A program made the position numbers and the translations under genes. DNA of 64,000 nucleotides from Phytophthora colocasiae (lineage: Eukaryota; Oomycota; Peronosporomycetes; Peronosporales; Peronosporaceae): contig JAGKQI010000105.1 in NCBI GenBank assembly GCA_018806915.1, positions 186,001 to 250,000 on the forward strand, read 5' to 3'. This document shows, piece by piece, positions 9,953 through 22,200 of this stretch; the stretch's first letter is position 1, and each line of letters begins with the position of its first letter. Below the pieces are notes generated by a model. The model was not told the origin of the DNA. It saw only the letters and a list, made by a program, of their open reading frames with translations, and searched no databases.

Positions 9953-11046
9953 TTTTTCTTAAAGAGACGTCGGTTGTTACGGGGGAATCTCAAAGTGGTG
10001 GAGGGGAATGAGGTGGCACTTACTGGTGTCGCTGAAGTTTTGAGTCGCTTCTGATAAGGCGTATAGAGAAGGCAAGTCACCACAAGAATATTCCTACCAC
10101 TTCAATAACCAGTTCAAGTTTGTTTTCACAAACCCTCGCTTTAACGACGTAGAAGGCAGTATTTGAAACAAAATGTGGATTAAAATGACTTGGATTTGAA
10201 GCATTAGACACTATACCCAGGTGGAAGCAAGGGTTTTTAACGCACCGGAATAAATCTTGTGGCACAGAGCATGTGGACAAATTCTAGTGACGTCGTCTAG
10301 CGTCATTGTGAACGGAGAGTCCTGATTGGCAGCATGAAGCTTAGTCATTGCTGACAAATCGATTCTACCGGTTTGCTGAAGGGTTTTACGTCGGATCTTG
10401 GCAGCAAGACCAAAAATAACCAGCAACCACATCTAAATACTTGCTTCGCACGCCAATTGCATTGCCCTCGATTGCTATCGGTAGTCCCATCATCCGTTGA
10501 ACGTGTGTTGCATGTATTGCGCTTCAAAAAAGAAGCAAAACACCATAATCGTGCGTGATAGGATGCCATCAGGCAGACGATTGGCATCGATCACCGACTT
10601 AAATACCGGTATAACTGCCAACTCCAACTTCAAACTAAAGTCAGCGTATGACCGATACGAGCGCGGCCGTGAACACGGCCAAGCTGGACTCCAGTCGTAT
10701 CGCGATGGAGACTTGAGATCGTCACATCATGACCAGAAGTGGGTTGCACTAACTTGTTGCATCCAGTAGGAACTTCCTCGGAGGAATCCTCGCATCAGAC
10801 GCTACCCCCGAGCCTACCCCTCTTGGCTGCGAGTTTGGACAGGTCTTCATCCCGTGAACGCTGCCAACGAACATGGCTTGCATAGTTCTCTCCTATCGGC
10901 GAGCATTCGTCGAGGAGTCCTACTGACGTTAAAGGCCCAAGAGTATCTAGGCTAGCTATAGTTGTAGTTGGTAAACTAGGTCCAACTGGACACGCTATAG
11001 GTATAACTCTTGAAGGGACGTTGAAGCCATCTTGTCCTCACACACA
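9953..11046. other. Intergenic, divergent promoters
   Basis: Separates the asparagine synthetase start (minus strand) from the seven-exon gene (plus strand). Small open frames at 10077-10770 show no domain. A nested inverted repeat at 10653-10702 is listed separately. Confidence 0.55.
10653..10702. repeat. Nested inverted repeat, three-way-junction shape
   Basis: An outer 8-bp stem (CGATACGA at 10653-10660, TCGTATCG at 10695-10702) encloses two inner hairpins: GGCCGTG/CACGGCC (10665-10680) and CTGGA/TCCAG (10684-10694). It is not a tRNA: there are no D, anticodon or T-arm signatures. Confidence 0.5.
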
Positions 11047-12639
11047 ATGACCGACGCCGTAACCCCGCACGTTGTGGTGTTCGCTGATCTGAGCCCTCAG
11101 GCGAAGGTGCAATACACGCGCTTCCTTCTTGAGAATGACGTCAAGGTGCCTGGTGCTTGAACTATTTGACTCAGTTTTATCTTAAGCCTCACTGTCGCTT
11201 TATCACCAGTTCCAGCAACGACCGTCGGACAAGCGCTTCGTCGCGAACATCCGCCTCATGAAGCCTCCAGTACCAGATTCTAACAAGCAAAACTCCAGTA
11301 ATCAAAATACAGATGAGGATGCGTGCGTGGATGCAAACTCCATGGACAAGCGACTGGCAGCAGTGCCCAAAGCCTTACGCGCTTATGCGAACTTCATTTT
11401 CCTGGTAGGTTTTGCTCTTCAATCACAACGCTAAAGATGCTGATAATATCGTACTGAAGATCGGTGAGAGGCCTACGGAATCAACCGCAGGATCAAGCAC
11501 GTACGTAAAGGAGACGAGACTCGTGCGCTTCATCAATGAGGTTTATGACGCTCGGTATGAAGATTTATCGACTGCAAACATGACCAGCTGCGGCAGTGTA
11601 CGTGATTTGTGAGATTAATTTGTGTATACTTCGAAGTATTTCTCTCTGACGGCATCGCTACATTGCAGTTTGCCAAGTTTATTCGACATTATCTCACAAA
11701 CCGCTTCGGCCTCAAGCGCTTGGTTGATCAGCAGGGGTGGAATCTAATTGAGGGGCTTAACGCTCTCCAGCATGTAAGGATAAATCTGTTCTATCTACTA
11801 AGTAATAGCTTTTATTTCCAGCCTAACTTTTTATATCGGTAGCGCGTCGATGTGGAACTCTTTTCGTGCTTCTTGCAGGGCAAATATCCTGAACGTACGT
11901 TGGCTTTCTTCCTGTTCGCACGCTCGAGTCTGCAGGTGCGTAGTGCTTAAGTACATTTCCCGATTCAGAACTCAATACTGCACGCTGCAGCGCCTGTTGA
12001 ATGCACCAACGTATCGCCCCATGTCAGTCAAACCGTCCAACGAAAGCAAGCGCAAAACTTCCTACAGTGGCAATTTTCTCGTGTGGCTTTCAAGGTCGCA
12101 AGCTGAGACCCTCGCTGAAACAGTATTCGGGTCCAAGATCGAGGACACGTACATCGAGGTAAAGGTCCTTATTTTATGAACAAAGCAACATCCCGACTAA
12201 CTTTCATGTTCCCCAGTTCATGCATGCAATGAAAGCGTTCTTGGGTTGCGACTCCAGCATCGCGAGAGTGCGCACTGCTGCTCACCTGTTGGATTCCAAC
12301 GAATTTCTCTTTATAGCCACGGAGACTTATCACAAGTCCAGTGCTCCATTCCCAAGCCTTAGACTGTATGAACACGTGCGTGGTGACGCTCCCTGCTCAA
12401 GCCCAAAGAACCGGAGTGCTGCACCAATGTCGTTTCACAGAGCATCGGCAGTCAGACCCGCTGTGCACTCAGATCCAATTTCAGCGAATCCCGACGGATT
12501 GTATCACCCTCCAGACACGCCGTCAAGCACAGGAGCTGCAATTCTTGACGACAATGAAGACGAGGAGGCGCAGCTGCATTTAAGGCTGGGCTCGCTATTG
12601 GAGCGCGTGAAAAAGCGTCGGCAAGGAAGCGGACCGTGA
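11047..12639 (+). CDS. Conserved-looking protein of unknown function, seven exons
   Basis: Joining 11047-11145, 11210-11404, 11460-11597, 11669-11773, 11843-11935, 11991-12158 and 12217-12639 gives a 406-residue frame. All six introns are GT-AG, 55-71 nt and phase 0. Internal stops sit only in the introns, which supports the model; the exon 6 start at 11991 was chosen because the alternative acceptor near 11968 runs into a stop. The central part (exons 4-5) is helical, with FAKFIRHYLTNRFG, LVDQQGWNLIEGL and then VELFSCFLQGKYPERTLAFFLFARSSLQ, and looks like a folded alpha-helical domain. The C-terminus is low-complexity with an acidic stretch (DDNEDEEAQ) and a basic end. I do not recognise the family. 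It is probably soluble: no signal peptide or membrane helix. Confidence 0.75.
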
Positions 12640-12981
12640 TGTTGAAGTGGGCTGGTAAAACATCCCTCTCTCTCTATGCCTATATTCCCTTAATCTTGTG
12701 TTTCGGTCATTCACTCTCTTCATGTGCTTTCACCGCAAAGCCACCACAATAACAATTGCCAACATGCATTTCACCTTCATGCCAAGTTTTGACGCCGATT
12801 TTGGACTAGAAGGTGGACAGAGCGCTACATGCGCTACATGTAGACAAGTCTTTGGGTAGATCTGCTCAAAAGGATAATACTGTATATATTCTGCGATGAT
12901 ACTTTATCACATGTACTACTCTGTCCCGAAAAAGTTACACGGTTCGGCTTTACACCACAATTATACTTGCTTTTACTATAC
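12640..12981. other. Intergenic 3' flank
   Basis: Downstream region of the seven-exon gene, with a short tandem duplication (GCGCTACATG twice, about 12822-12840). Nothing else recognised. Confidence 0.5.
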
Positions 12982-13233
12982 CTACAAATCCCTGTGATAG
13001 AGACAGGACCTCAGCAGCTCTACTTGAGCTTCGGTGCTCAGGGGATGTCTTCCCTCCTTCTCCAGGTGAACGTTTCCCATGTGAACAGGTTTGAAGTCGT
13101 CCCCACCTTTCTCCTCAATGCACTGATTCATTGTCGTCAGCAAGCTCTGGAACGGGGCGTTTATAGTAGCTGGCGGAAGCTCCCAATACCCTGCATCAAC
13201 AATTGCAATGATCAAATTCGTCGGCCACCAGTG
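12982..13233 (-). pseudogene. Relic of a mariner/Tc1-like transposase C-terminus
   Basis: The minus-strand frame open from 13233 reads WWPTNLIIAIVDAGYWELPP, followed by TTMNQCIEEKGGDDFKPVHM and LEKEGRHPLS, ending in a stop at 12982. This order (Trp-Pro before a helix, a Gln-Cys helix, Gly-Asp-Asp-Phe-Lys-Pro-His-Met, then a Leu/Gly-Arg turn) resembles the C-terminus of mariner-like transposases that I recall from oomycetes. Upstream on the minus strand the frame is broken by a stop at 13234-13236, and no catalytic DDE region was found. It is therefore an inactive fragment if the match holds. The match is from memory of the motif order, not from an alignment. Confidence 0.45.
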
Positions 13234-15037
13234 CTAGAGCGGGCTCCCCCGACGGAGAGACTCAAGACGGCGGAAACCACGCGGCTGCAGTCCTCTTCGC
13301 TCGGTTCTTTTGTGGCATGGGAGACGATGGGGTGGGGTGGGCGAAATCTTTAATGTGCATCTCTCGCACCAGCAGATAAGACCCCAGATCGCCACTAAAT
13401 TAGCTGATTCGCGGTCAATTTTGCGGCTCACGGCGAGCTGCGCACACCGTTGAAATGCACAGGGTGCGCCCTATTCATTTCTGCCAATTAAACGCACTGA
13501 TTGCGCGTTTCAGCGAATCAAAGTTAGGAAAAGCACTTTCGTGCAACATTTCCGGGACAGAGTAGTAGCAGGTTGTATCGGTGACGCCACGGGAGACGGG
13601 GCGGATTTAATCGCTTCAGTTTCGTGACGTCGTTGTCAGTTGGACGACTTGGCATGCTGGTTGCAACTTGCAAGTTTGTTGCAGCGACACTGGCCGAGAG
13701 AAGAGAGAAACATAGAGAACAAGAGATAACCATACGATTGTTGAGTCACTTCAGTGGCAAGAACGCTCACACACACCGTTAACAAAACTAATACAGGTTC
13801 CTGCAGAGCTGAAGTCAAAACTGAACTGCGATGCACAGTACGCGAAACAATGGATCTTGTGCGTGTGCGTAGCCATAAATGGATCACAAGTTCGTGGCTA
13901 GTGGCTCGTAAGACTTTAGAACGACACGGTTTCTACGGCACCCACCGCACGGCAGTCGCCGTTTTCTGCCTTATACAGGAATCTTTCTCGTTAGCATATT
14001 AAGAATGCTCCATGTCGGTACCTGCTACGGTAGGACTGGCAATGCAGGTGTCCCCCTTTGCCACAACAAGCTGCGGAGTCAACCAGCTTGACACGAACGG
14101 ATGCTGCGATGGATCAAGTTGCAGTTTTCTGTCGGCCTCCAAGCCGGGCAATTGTACAAGGTTTCTGTCCGAGCCAATCCATCACCTGTGCCATTACTGC
14201 AGCTCGCTCAAATCGTAGCCTTTCCGGCAGCGTTCGCGACTCGCGCGAGAGCGGCAGCTCCCAAGCGTTTGCTGCAGAGGAGCAGGCGGCTCGCACGAAC
14301 GCTCCATTTTGCTTACCTCGTTGAACCGCGTGGCGGCCGTCGCACCGAAGTTTGTTGAGGCTAGAGCGCCTGTGTCTCTGCAGGGCAACGCTGCCTTGAC
14401 CCACCACAGATTGCATACCGCCACACACGCGCTCCGCGTTTGCAGCTGTACAGGAGCTCTTGGCCGGCAGTCACACGTCCGTACTGACGGCAGTGACACC
14501 TAGGGCTAGCCAAGACAGAGCATCTTGCTATAACGATATCGACCATTAGGTTGCCGCATTTTGACCAATTCAGAACGAGTGTAGCCAAAATGCACCCTTC
14601 TACATATGAACAACCTCCAATATAATATATATCTAAAGCATTGGTTAAATATGTTCAAATTGACCTTTTGAATCGTCAACTTGTAATTCTTCATTCTAGC
14701 CAATCAAATCCATTTTCGCAGATTTTTCGTCCAATGACACAAGAGCATTGACATGCACATAGCCGTGACGCGACGTAGAGGTCTTGTCGGAGCCAGTCCA
14801 CGTCCGTCTGACTCGCTTTCCCCTTTCCCACATTCCGCCATATCCCCACCTGCCATACACCCGGCTGAGGTCTCTTAGCTGCGTCTTGGACTTCGCTCGC
14901 ACCGCGCGTTCTCCGCTTCCACGGCGCTTTCGAAGTTCGCGATTGTCTCTCTGCATAGCTAAGATCCAGACGCATCAAACCGTGTTGGTCTCGCTTCAAT
15001 TGAGTATCAACTCGCGTATCTACAGGCGATCATAATA
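13234..15037. other. Intergenic, no gene supported
   Basis: 1.8 kb with several overlapping short frames on both strands around 14000-14500 but no domain or splice-consistent coding series. The last about 200 bases are the likely promoter and 5' UTR of the receptor kinase. Confidence 0.5.
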
Positions 15038-17480
15038 ATGCTACGCTCAATACTCCGCGTTACGGCCGCCGCTGTGCTGCTACTAGCCGCTTCAGGCGAT
15101 GCCGCCACGTGCGAGACACAGGGAAATGTCGTACTTATCGCTAGTGGCGACGACAGCACCGCTATCGTCGTGGATGCCGACTGTGGACAGACTGAAGTGG
15201 ACGTGAGCAAGAACGCTCTCACTGTCAGCAGCCAGGGCATCGACAAGGTGCTGAGCGCCCCGGACGTCAAGACAATGTACGTCTACAGCTTTATCAGGAG
15301 CAAATCTAGCCCAGAACTGACTCCTTTTGTCTGATCTGAACAGTGACTTGTCGTTGAATAACATCACATCCGTGGCAGTGTCAAACCTGACGACGCTAAA
15401 CAAATTGTACGTTGGCTGCTGAAGGAGGAGAGTGACTTGGGCACTTTTACTAATGGGAATTGATTCTTTATTACTGTACAGGACGTTGACGTCGAACAAG
15501 TTCATGTCGTTCAGCAAATTGGCGATTCCAGAGACAGTCACGTACTTGGATTTGAGTTGGAATGCCATCACGTCGTTCGATGGCATGAGTCTCCCGGACA
15601 CGATGACGCAGTTGTTCCTCGGTGGCAACCCTATCACATCCGTGTCGGGTGTGACGTTCCCGTCGTCGCTGACGCTGTTGTACATCCACAACTTGAAGCT
15701 CTCAACTTTGGACGGCGCGATATTCCCCGACAGCGTTCAGTATTTATCGCTTGTGCAGTCTGGTCTTTCAAGCTTGGACGGCGTCAACTTTCCTGATAAG
15801 TTGCAGTACATGTACGTATGGGAGGAGTTTGATGCTGGAAAGGAAGGTGTCTGACGCTTTTTTTGCAGTGATTTTTCGTACAACACCATCACGTCCCTGC
15901 CGGATACATTCCCTTCGACCGTGGTACAGATCACAGCGACGAACAATGAACTGTCGGAACTGTACAAGTACTCGTTCCCGTCCAGCATTACGACGCTCAA
16001 CTTCACAGGAAACCCCATTGAGTCTATCCGCGGTGTTTCGTTCCCGTTGGCACTGAGCAAACTGGATTTGGGCAGCAACGAAATCACCAACTTCGAGATC
16101 TCTCGATCGGACTACTCTACCTTCAAGGACCTGGATGTTTTCACTGCTGTCGTCGCCCAGACGAGTTGCGCCACGTCTGGTGCCGAGCTCGTCGCTGTTT
16201 CAGGTTTCAGCATTTGCGTCATCTCGGACGAGCTGTTCGAGAGTACATACGGAAACTCGTCCAGCACGTCGTCTTCAAGTGCTGAGAGCGCGACCACGAC
16301 GCCGGTCGCTAGCAGCAACAATAACTCCACCATCCTCATTGTGGTCATCTGTTTGGCTGCTGTTCTAGCCGTGGCTCTGGCAGCATTCGCGTTCCGGACG
16401 TACCGTATGCGCCAGACCACCAAGGACGTCTCTCATGGACGCATGGATGATGGAAACTTCTTTGCCAACAACACGCTGATCGACACGGCATCACACTCAG
16501 GAGGACACCGCCACACCAACCAGCCACACAACTCGAACTCGAACTCGTTCAACACGATCTTTAGCGGTGGCAAGGTGACTATGATGGGCGGCACGGCAAT
16601 CGAGTCCGCACTTGTCAAGTACCGTGTTCCTGCGAACGACGTTCAGATTGAGCGATCAATTGCGAAGGGGGGCTTCGGTATCGTTTTCCTTGCAACCTAC
16701 CAGAGTCGCCCCGTAGTGGTCAAGAAGATCCTCCCAGAGAAGGCTGCGGATGATCGCTGTCTGAGCGCATTCATCGATGAGATCAAGCTGAACTCCTCTC
16801 TTTCACATGCCAAGATCGTGCGGTTCATTGGTGTGAGCTGGAGTATGCTCTCAGACATGGCAGTTCTAATGGAGTACATGCCTAACGGCGACTTGGACAT
16901 GCTACTGAAGCAGCAGCACGAGCGGCAAGAGATGTACCCGAAGGAGTTCGACTGGTACCAGAACTCGTCGGTCCTGCCGGCAAAAGCTTCGATTGCTCTG
17001 GATGTGTTGGAAGCTATCGTGTATCTGCACTCATTCCCGTCTCCTATTATCCATCGTGATCTCAAGTCTAAGAACGTGCTGTTGAGTGCGTCATATGAGG
17101 CCAAGTTGAGTGATTTTGGTGTAAGTCGTGAGTGGCAAGTGGATACCACAATGACGGCTGGCATTGGTACGATGGCTTGGATCGCACCTGAGGTATTGCG
17201 TGGTGAGCGGTATACTGAGATGGCGGACATCTACTCGTTCGGTGTGATTTTGTCCGAGTTGTCCACGTGCATCAAGCCATTCGATGGCGTAACAAATGCA
17301 CTCATTGTCCTCAAGGTCACGAGCGAAGAGAAGCCGGACCTGGGTGAAAACTGCCCGGAGGACATTCGTGAGCTAGCGGACCGCTGCTTGAGCTTCAACG
17401 CTAACGACCGGCCGAGTGCGAGCGTGGCGCACTACGAGTTGCGTACACTCCTCAAGCTGCACTCGGCGTTCGAGCTTTAG
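15038..17480 (+). CDS. LRR receptor with TKL-type kinase domain
   Basis: Exons 15038-15276, 15344-15406, 15482-15811 and 15869-17480 join to 747 residues; the introns are 67, 75 and 57 nt, all phase 2. A signal peptide (MLRSILRVTAAAVLLLAASG) is followed by leucine-rich repeats at about 78-290 (DLSLNNITSV, LDLSWNAITSF, LDLGSNEI), a Ser-rich stalk, one membrane helix at about 366-386 and a cytoplasmic kinase at about 470-745. The kinase has AKGGFG, the VVKK lysine, HRDLKSKN, DFGVS and an APE-type motif (IAPE), so it looks active. Family knowledge: TKL kinases fused to LRRs are common in oomycetes and presumably act in surface signalling; the ligand is unknown. The introns fall just before the LRR DLS motifs. 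Confidence 0.92.
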
Positions 17481-18469
17481 GTAGTGGCCTCCCCCAGGAC
17501 CCGATATGAATAGTAAGTTCCAAGGCGCAAGTGGCGAAGGTTTGATGGCATGACGACGACATCAGGCCGGGAACGAGCAGAGAGAAAGAGAAAAAGAGAG
17601 GCGGTTGGGCCGTCGAACCCAGTGGGGTAGTGTCATACTACAGTAGTAAGTAAATTTGTCTAAAGCGTACTTGATCAATTCTCGCTTTCGAGGTCGGTGT
17701 CCCTATGTAGTAGTAGCGTTGTTGTGCCTTGTAAGTGAGGCGTTCGCGTAGTGACGGCTATCGTCCGGCAATCCGAAGGCGAAGCCATGTTGGCGACCGC
17801 TTCAACGTCACATTCTCTGTTTTAAACACGATCGAATTGAGCTTACCTTCACCTGGATTTAGTGACAACAGCAAAACAACTTAAAATAAAAATGGCATTT
17901 GTCCCTGGTATAAAAGACTCTATGCAATACAACTTGAAATTTCAATTTCAAAGGTACACTAATTAAGAGAGGAGTTATAAACTGAGAATTTAATCTGTTT
18001 GTATCATGTTTATCAGGTTTATTAATTGACCAAAGTAATGGGTAACGCATTCAACTGGCTACCGACATATCGCACATCGTCAAATCGTCATAAGTCGCTT
18101 TTGACAAGTCTGACCATATACAGTACAAGCCCCACATTGTCGCCCGCGGTGTGCTGCCCGAAATGAGTTTTGTTGATCGTCGCACCCACGAACACTGGGC
18201 AAAAGCGCCTTGCAGCGGTCGTATCTTTGACGCGGCGCTCGCCAAGCCGCTCGCCGTCGCTCGTGAGTAACAGCAGGGATAATGTGCCCAGCATGGTTTC
18301 TCGAATCGTATAGGCACCGTCGACTCCAGCTGCCAGGTTGCTCCTCCTCGTCTCCTCTGCCGTTCGGCTGCGTGCGTGGCTCTTGCTGTTCTCTCACTAT
18401 CGAATTCGCTTCGATCCACTCAAGTCTCCACTCAAGTCTCCACTCCGACTTCCACCTTATCTATCGTTC
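17481..18469. other. Intergenic
   Basis: 3' flank of the kinase, then the promoter of the PX gene. A purine-rich AGAGAAAGAG stretch occurs near 17580. Three imperfect copies of CTCAAGTCTCCA lie just upstream of the next ATG (about 18419-18448). No gene seen. Confidence 0.5.
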
Positions 18470-18964
18470 ATGGGCTGCATTCAATCCAAGACAGAGGACG
18501 TCGCCTCGAACCAACCTGCGGCTGAGACTCCTGCTTCACCCGTTGTGACTGAGGAGCCTAAGGTTGAAGAGCCCAAGGTCGAGGAAGCTGCACCTGCTGT
18601 GGAAGAACCGGTTGCTGTCGCTGAACCTGAAGCAGAGGCACCTGCTGAGCCTGCCAAGGAGCTGTACAAGATCACTGGCCACGAGATCGACGACGCTGGT
18701 GTAGTGTTTTACACGGTTGAGGCTGCGGAGGGCAACGTCGCCTTTAAGAAGCGCTTCAGCGAGTTCAAGGCGCTTGTTGTGGCTCTGGGAAGCCCCAAGA
18801 ATCTGCCAGCTCTTCCTGCATCAGGTCTTGGTGCTAAGCTGCGTGGAAAGCACAACCCGCAATTGATTGAAGAGCGTGAGAAGCAGCTGGCCGTGGTACT
18901 CAACACCATTGCGAACGATGCCGAATTAGCCGAGAAGGAACCGTTCAAGAAGTTCGTGGAATAA
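18470..18964 (+). CDS. Small myristoylated PX-domain protein
   Basis: 164 residues from the ATG at 18470. An in-frame upstream ATG at 18338 exists, but the 18470 start gives MGCIQSK, a textbook N-myristoylation/palmitoylation signal shared with the gene at 57996. Residues 8-60 are a Glu/Pro/Val/Ala linker with EEPKVEEPKVEE. Residues about 62-164 look like a compact PX domain: RFSEFK (the conserved Arg-Tyr/Phe motif), NLPALP and LRGKHN. PX domains bind phosphoinositides, often PI3P on endosomes. With a lipidated N-terminus the protein could sit on two membranes at once (inference). Related genes lie at 55705-57996 and 58884-64000. Confidence 0.85.
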   Translation: MGCIQSKTEDVASNQPAAETPASPVVTEEPKVEEPKVEEAAPAVEEPVAVAEPEAEAPAEPAKELYKITGHEIDDAGVVFYTVEAAEGNVAFKKRFSEFKALVVALGSPKNLPALPASGLGAKLRGKHNPQLIEEREKQLAVVLNTIANDAELAEKEPFKKFVE

Positions 18965-19227
18965 TCTGCGTTCATAGGATTGTTGCAGTCATAAGTTCCA
19001 CAAATGATACCTTCCACTTGTACAAACCCAATGTTCACATTGCTTCATGTCATTGCCTAGCAGATTCTTTGCAACAAGGAGAATGGAAAGGACGGAAATT
19101 GCAACATGACATGTTAGCCATGTTGCATTGTGGATCCATTTGCTTTATGATCAAAATCGTTTCCTTTATTTTAAGTTTTGTTTAGGAGAAGCATGTTGGT
19201 GCAATCTGTAATACGAACATGGACACC

Positions 19228-22200
19228 TCATGCAGACACTGTGGACTGTCTGTGGTCATCTTCAACTTGCACCGCTGAAATACTACTGAGGTTAGACTCT
19301 CGACGCCGCTCCTCCTCTTCCCGAGCCGCTTCTTGTGCTTTGTATTCCTCGGAGAGCTTCCACTCGCGTCGACGCACAAATCCGTGGTGAGGGCGCGGCT
19401 TCTTGGCCTTTTTCTTCTTGTTCTTCTTCCGTGACGACAAGAACGTGCCGTTGCTGCTCCGCGTATCGGTGATACTCACCCCCAGGTCCAGTTCCTCCTC
19501 CAGCTCGTCAACCTCATCAGGGGGCGTCGAAGGGAAGAATGCAAAATCGTTTTCGTACACCCAACCTTCTGCATCACACCCGGGTGCATCCATGTTGAGT
19601 TCCAGACCGGCAAGAGGAATAGCTTGTGCGCTGATCTTGCCTGAACGATCACTCCAGCGTTTGCGATCCGTCGGCAACAGGTAGCCTGGGAAGGAGCTAC
19701 CATACCCACAGAAAGGTTGGTAGCGCTGGTTCTCGAAGAAGACCGGGTCGTCCGAGTTGAGAATCATGTGGCGGACGTCGGCGTTAATGCTCTTGCGGCT
19801 GTTCTGGCCGCCGTTGTTGTTTGTTCCGGTCAAAATCCAATTGACGATGTTGGCTGGTTGATCGAATGCGAAACCCGTGTACAACTTGGATCGGCCATGG
19901 GCTGTGTACCGAACCGGCACACTCTCATGCACCCGACGGTCTTGGTAGTCAATCATACCAGCCAGCTCCGGGTTCAGGTAATTAACTTGAGGAGGCTTGA
20001 ACTCGGCCAGCTCTTCCCGCGAGATCGACTTCTCTTCCTGCGATTCCTTTACCAAATCCAAATACTCAGGAACGAAGCGGCGACGGCCTCCTTCATAGAT
20101 GAAGTCCTTCAGGAGAATCGCCACGACTGCAAACACTTGACCAAGCCAGAACTGAGCGCGACCAAACTGCCAAGGCAACGAATCTGTGTCGTAACTCCAG
20201 TCAATTTGGTCGATGACGTATTGGAACAAGTAGAGCGCAATAATAGTGAGCGCCATGCTCCCGATTTCTAGAATGTCCCATGAGTTCACCATCAAGCAGA
20301 AGCGCGCGTTCACAACGATACACAGGATGGTCCAGCCGAGTGTCTCCATCGATAAATACTCCATAGTATTGCCACCACGCTCAATGTTCCAACCAGCCGC
20401 CAGAATCACGAAGTAAATGCCGACCGAGTCAATGATACCCAAGAAGATCCACTTCCAGAACATCTTGTGTGAAAAGAAGCTCGTCTTGCGAACCTCCGGG
20501 TGGTAAAGCGTCGGGAACTCCAACACAGTCTTCTTCGGCAAATCCTTATCGTACGCCGAGAAGACAACGATAGGAAGTGCAGTGAAGAACAGATTGTAGC
20601 CTTGCTGGATTAATGCAGAGTAAATCATTGTGCCAGAGTACGCCGTGGGCCAAAGCGTGTACCAGAACATGGACACATTATACGTAATGTTCTTGTAGAA
20701 CGTGTAGACGACCAGAGCAGCCACTCGGTTGTAGTTCCAACGGCCATGGACCAAAATCAAGTTGCTGAGGAATCGGAACTGGCCCAACGCATAGTCCGAG
20801 CTGTTGACAGCTTGTAGACCCTCCTGTCCACTGATACCCACGCCAATATGAGCGCTCTGGATCATCGGAACATCGTTAGCACCATCACCAATTGACAGAG
20901 TGTGCGACTCAGGAACATTCAACTTCACCAACTCCACCAGTTGAGCCTTCTGTTGCGGCGATACTCGGCAGGCGACCACCACTTTGCACAACAGCGAAAC
21001 ACGCAGCAGATGCAAGTTATGCAGAGGATCTTCCAGTATTTTGCTAAGCGAGGCACCATCAATAACCAGAGCGTGTTCCACTTGACCTGATGGCGGTGAA
21101 AGAACGGAATGGGCAGCCACGGTAGATGTATGTGAAGCATCGTCAGTAGCATCGTGGATGGAGTGAAAAATCTTGTCCAGTTTTCGAAGAATCGACCCCT
21201 TCGTGCGGTACTTGGACGCGTTGATCACATGTCTTTCCATGTCGTTGTTAAGCAAGCGGCAAGCATAGCCAATGTTGATTGCCGTCTCCTCCATATCTCC
21301 AGTCAGCACCCAAATGCAGATACCAGCCTTGGCGAGCGACTCCATAGTCTCAGGGACACCATCCTGCAGGCGGTCTTCAATAGCAGTGGCACCTAGCAGC
21401 TCCAGGTTCGACTCCAGCTGATCTTGAAGGTTGTCGATAGCGTTAGGCTCACCACGAGACTTTGCTTCGACTTCACTCAGATCGGCAGATACGTGGCGAT
21501 ACTGAGCGTAGAACTGCTCCCACACCTTTGGGCTAATCTTTTTCGCGCACACAACCAGCGTACGAAGTCCGTCTTGAGCGAACGCTTCCAAGTGCTTCTC
21601 TGTAGATTCACGAATCTGCAAGTTGTTCTCGGACATAGGGGCCAAACGGGGGAACAGCATGCTGTCAGCTCCCTTCGTGAGCATCAAAACGTCTTCTTCT
21701 TCACTCTCTGACATTAATCGAAGCTCGTCATCACGCTTCCGACGCTGCACAATCACTGACATGCGCTTTCGGTTGGAGTCGAACTCGAAAACTTCCAGGA
21801 TGTCGTAGATATCCACAACACCGTTAGGCTTCTTGACAGAGACGTTACCGGGTTCGCGGTCGATGAACTCGTAGCCAAAGTACTTCGCACCACAGACCAG
21901 GGCAAGCTCATCTGGGGATGAGGCCGAATAATGAACGGGTGGCGTCAAGTCATCTTCAGTCGGGTCGAGACGTTCGATTAGGACTCCGTGGCACAACGCT
22001 AGAAGCATCATGAATTCCTCAATCTTTTCACTTTGAGGGTGGTTCTTGTTGTGCATGTCTCGCCACAGAGTCTTGTCCTTAAAGTTAACATTGGGGGCCG
22101 GCATCTCCATGCGAGCATCCAGAAGCGGGATGTCGTTCTCGTCCGCCGATTCCTCCTCCACAGTTCGGTCACCCTTGAAGTCATTCCGCATACGGGCAGC

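Noticed and set aside
18338..18469. Upstream in-frame ATG extending the PX protein by 44 residues
   Set aside because: It would hide the MGC lipidation signal that is shared with the gene at 57996, and the extra residues come from CT-rich leader repeats.
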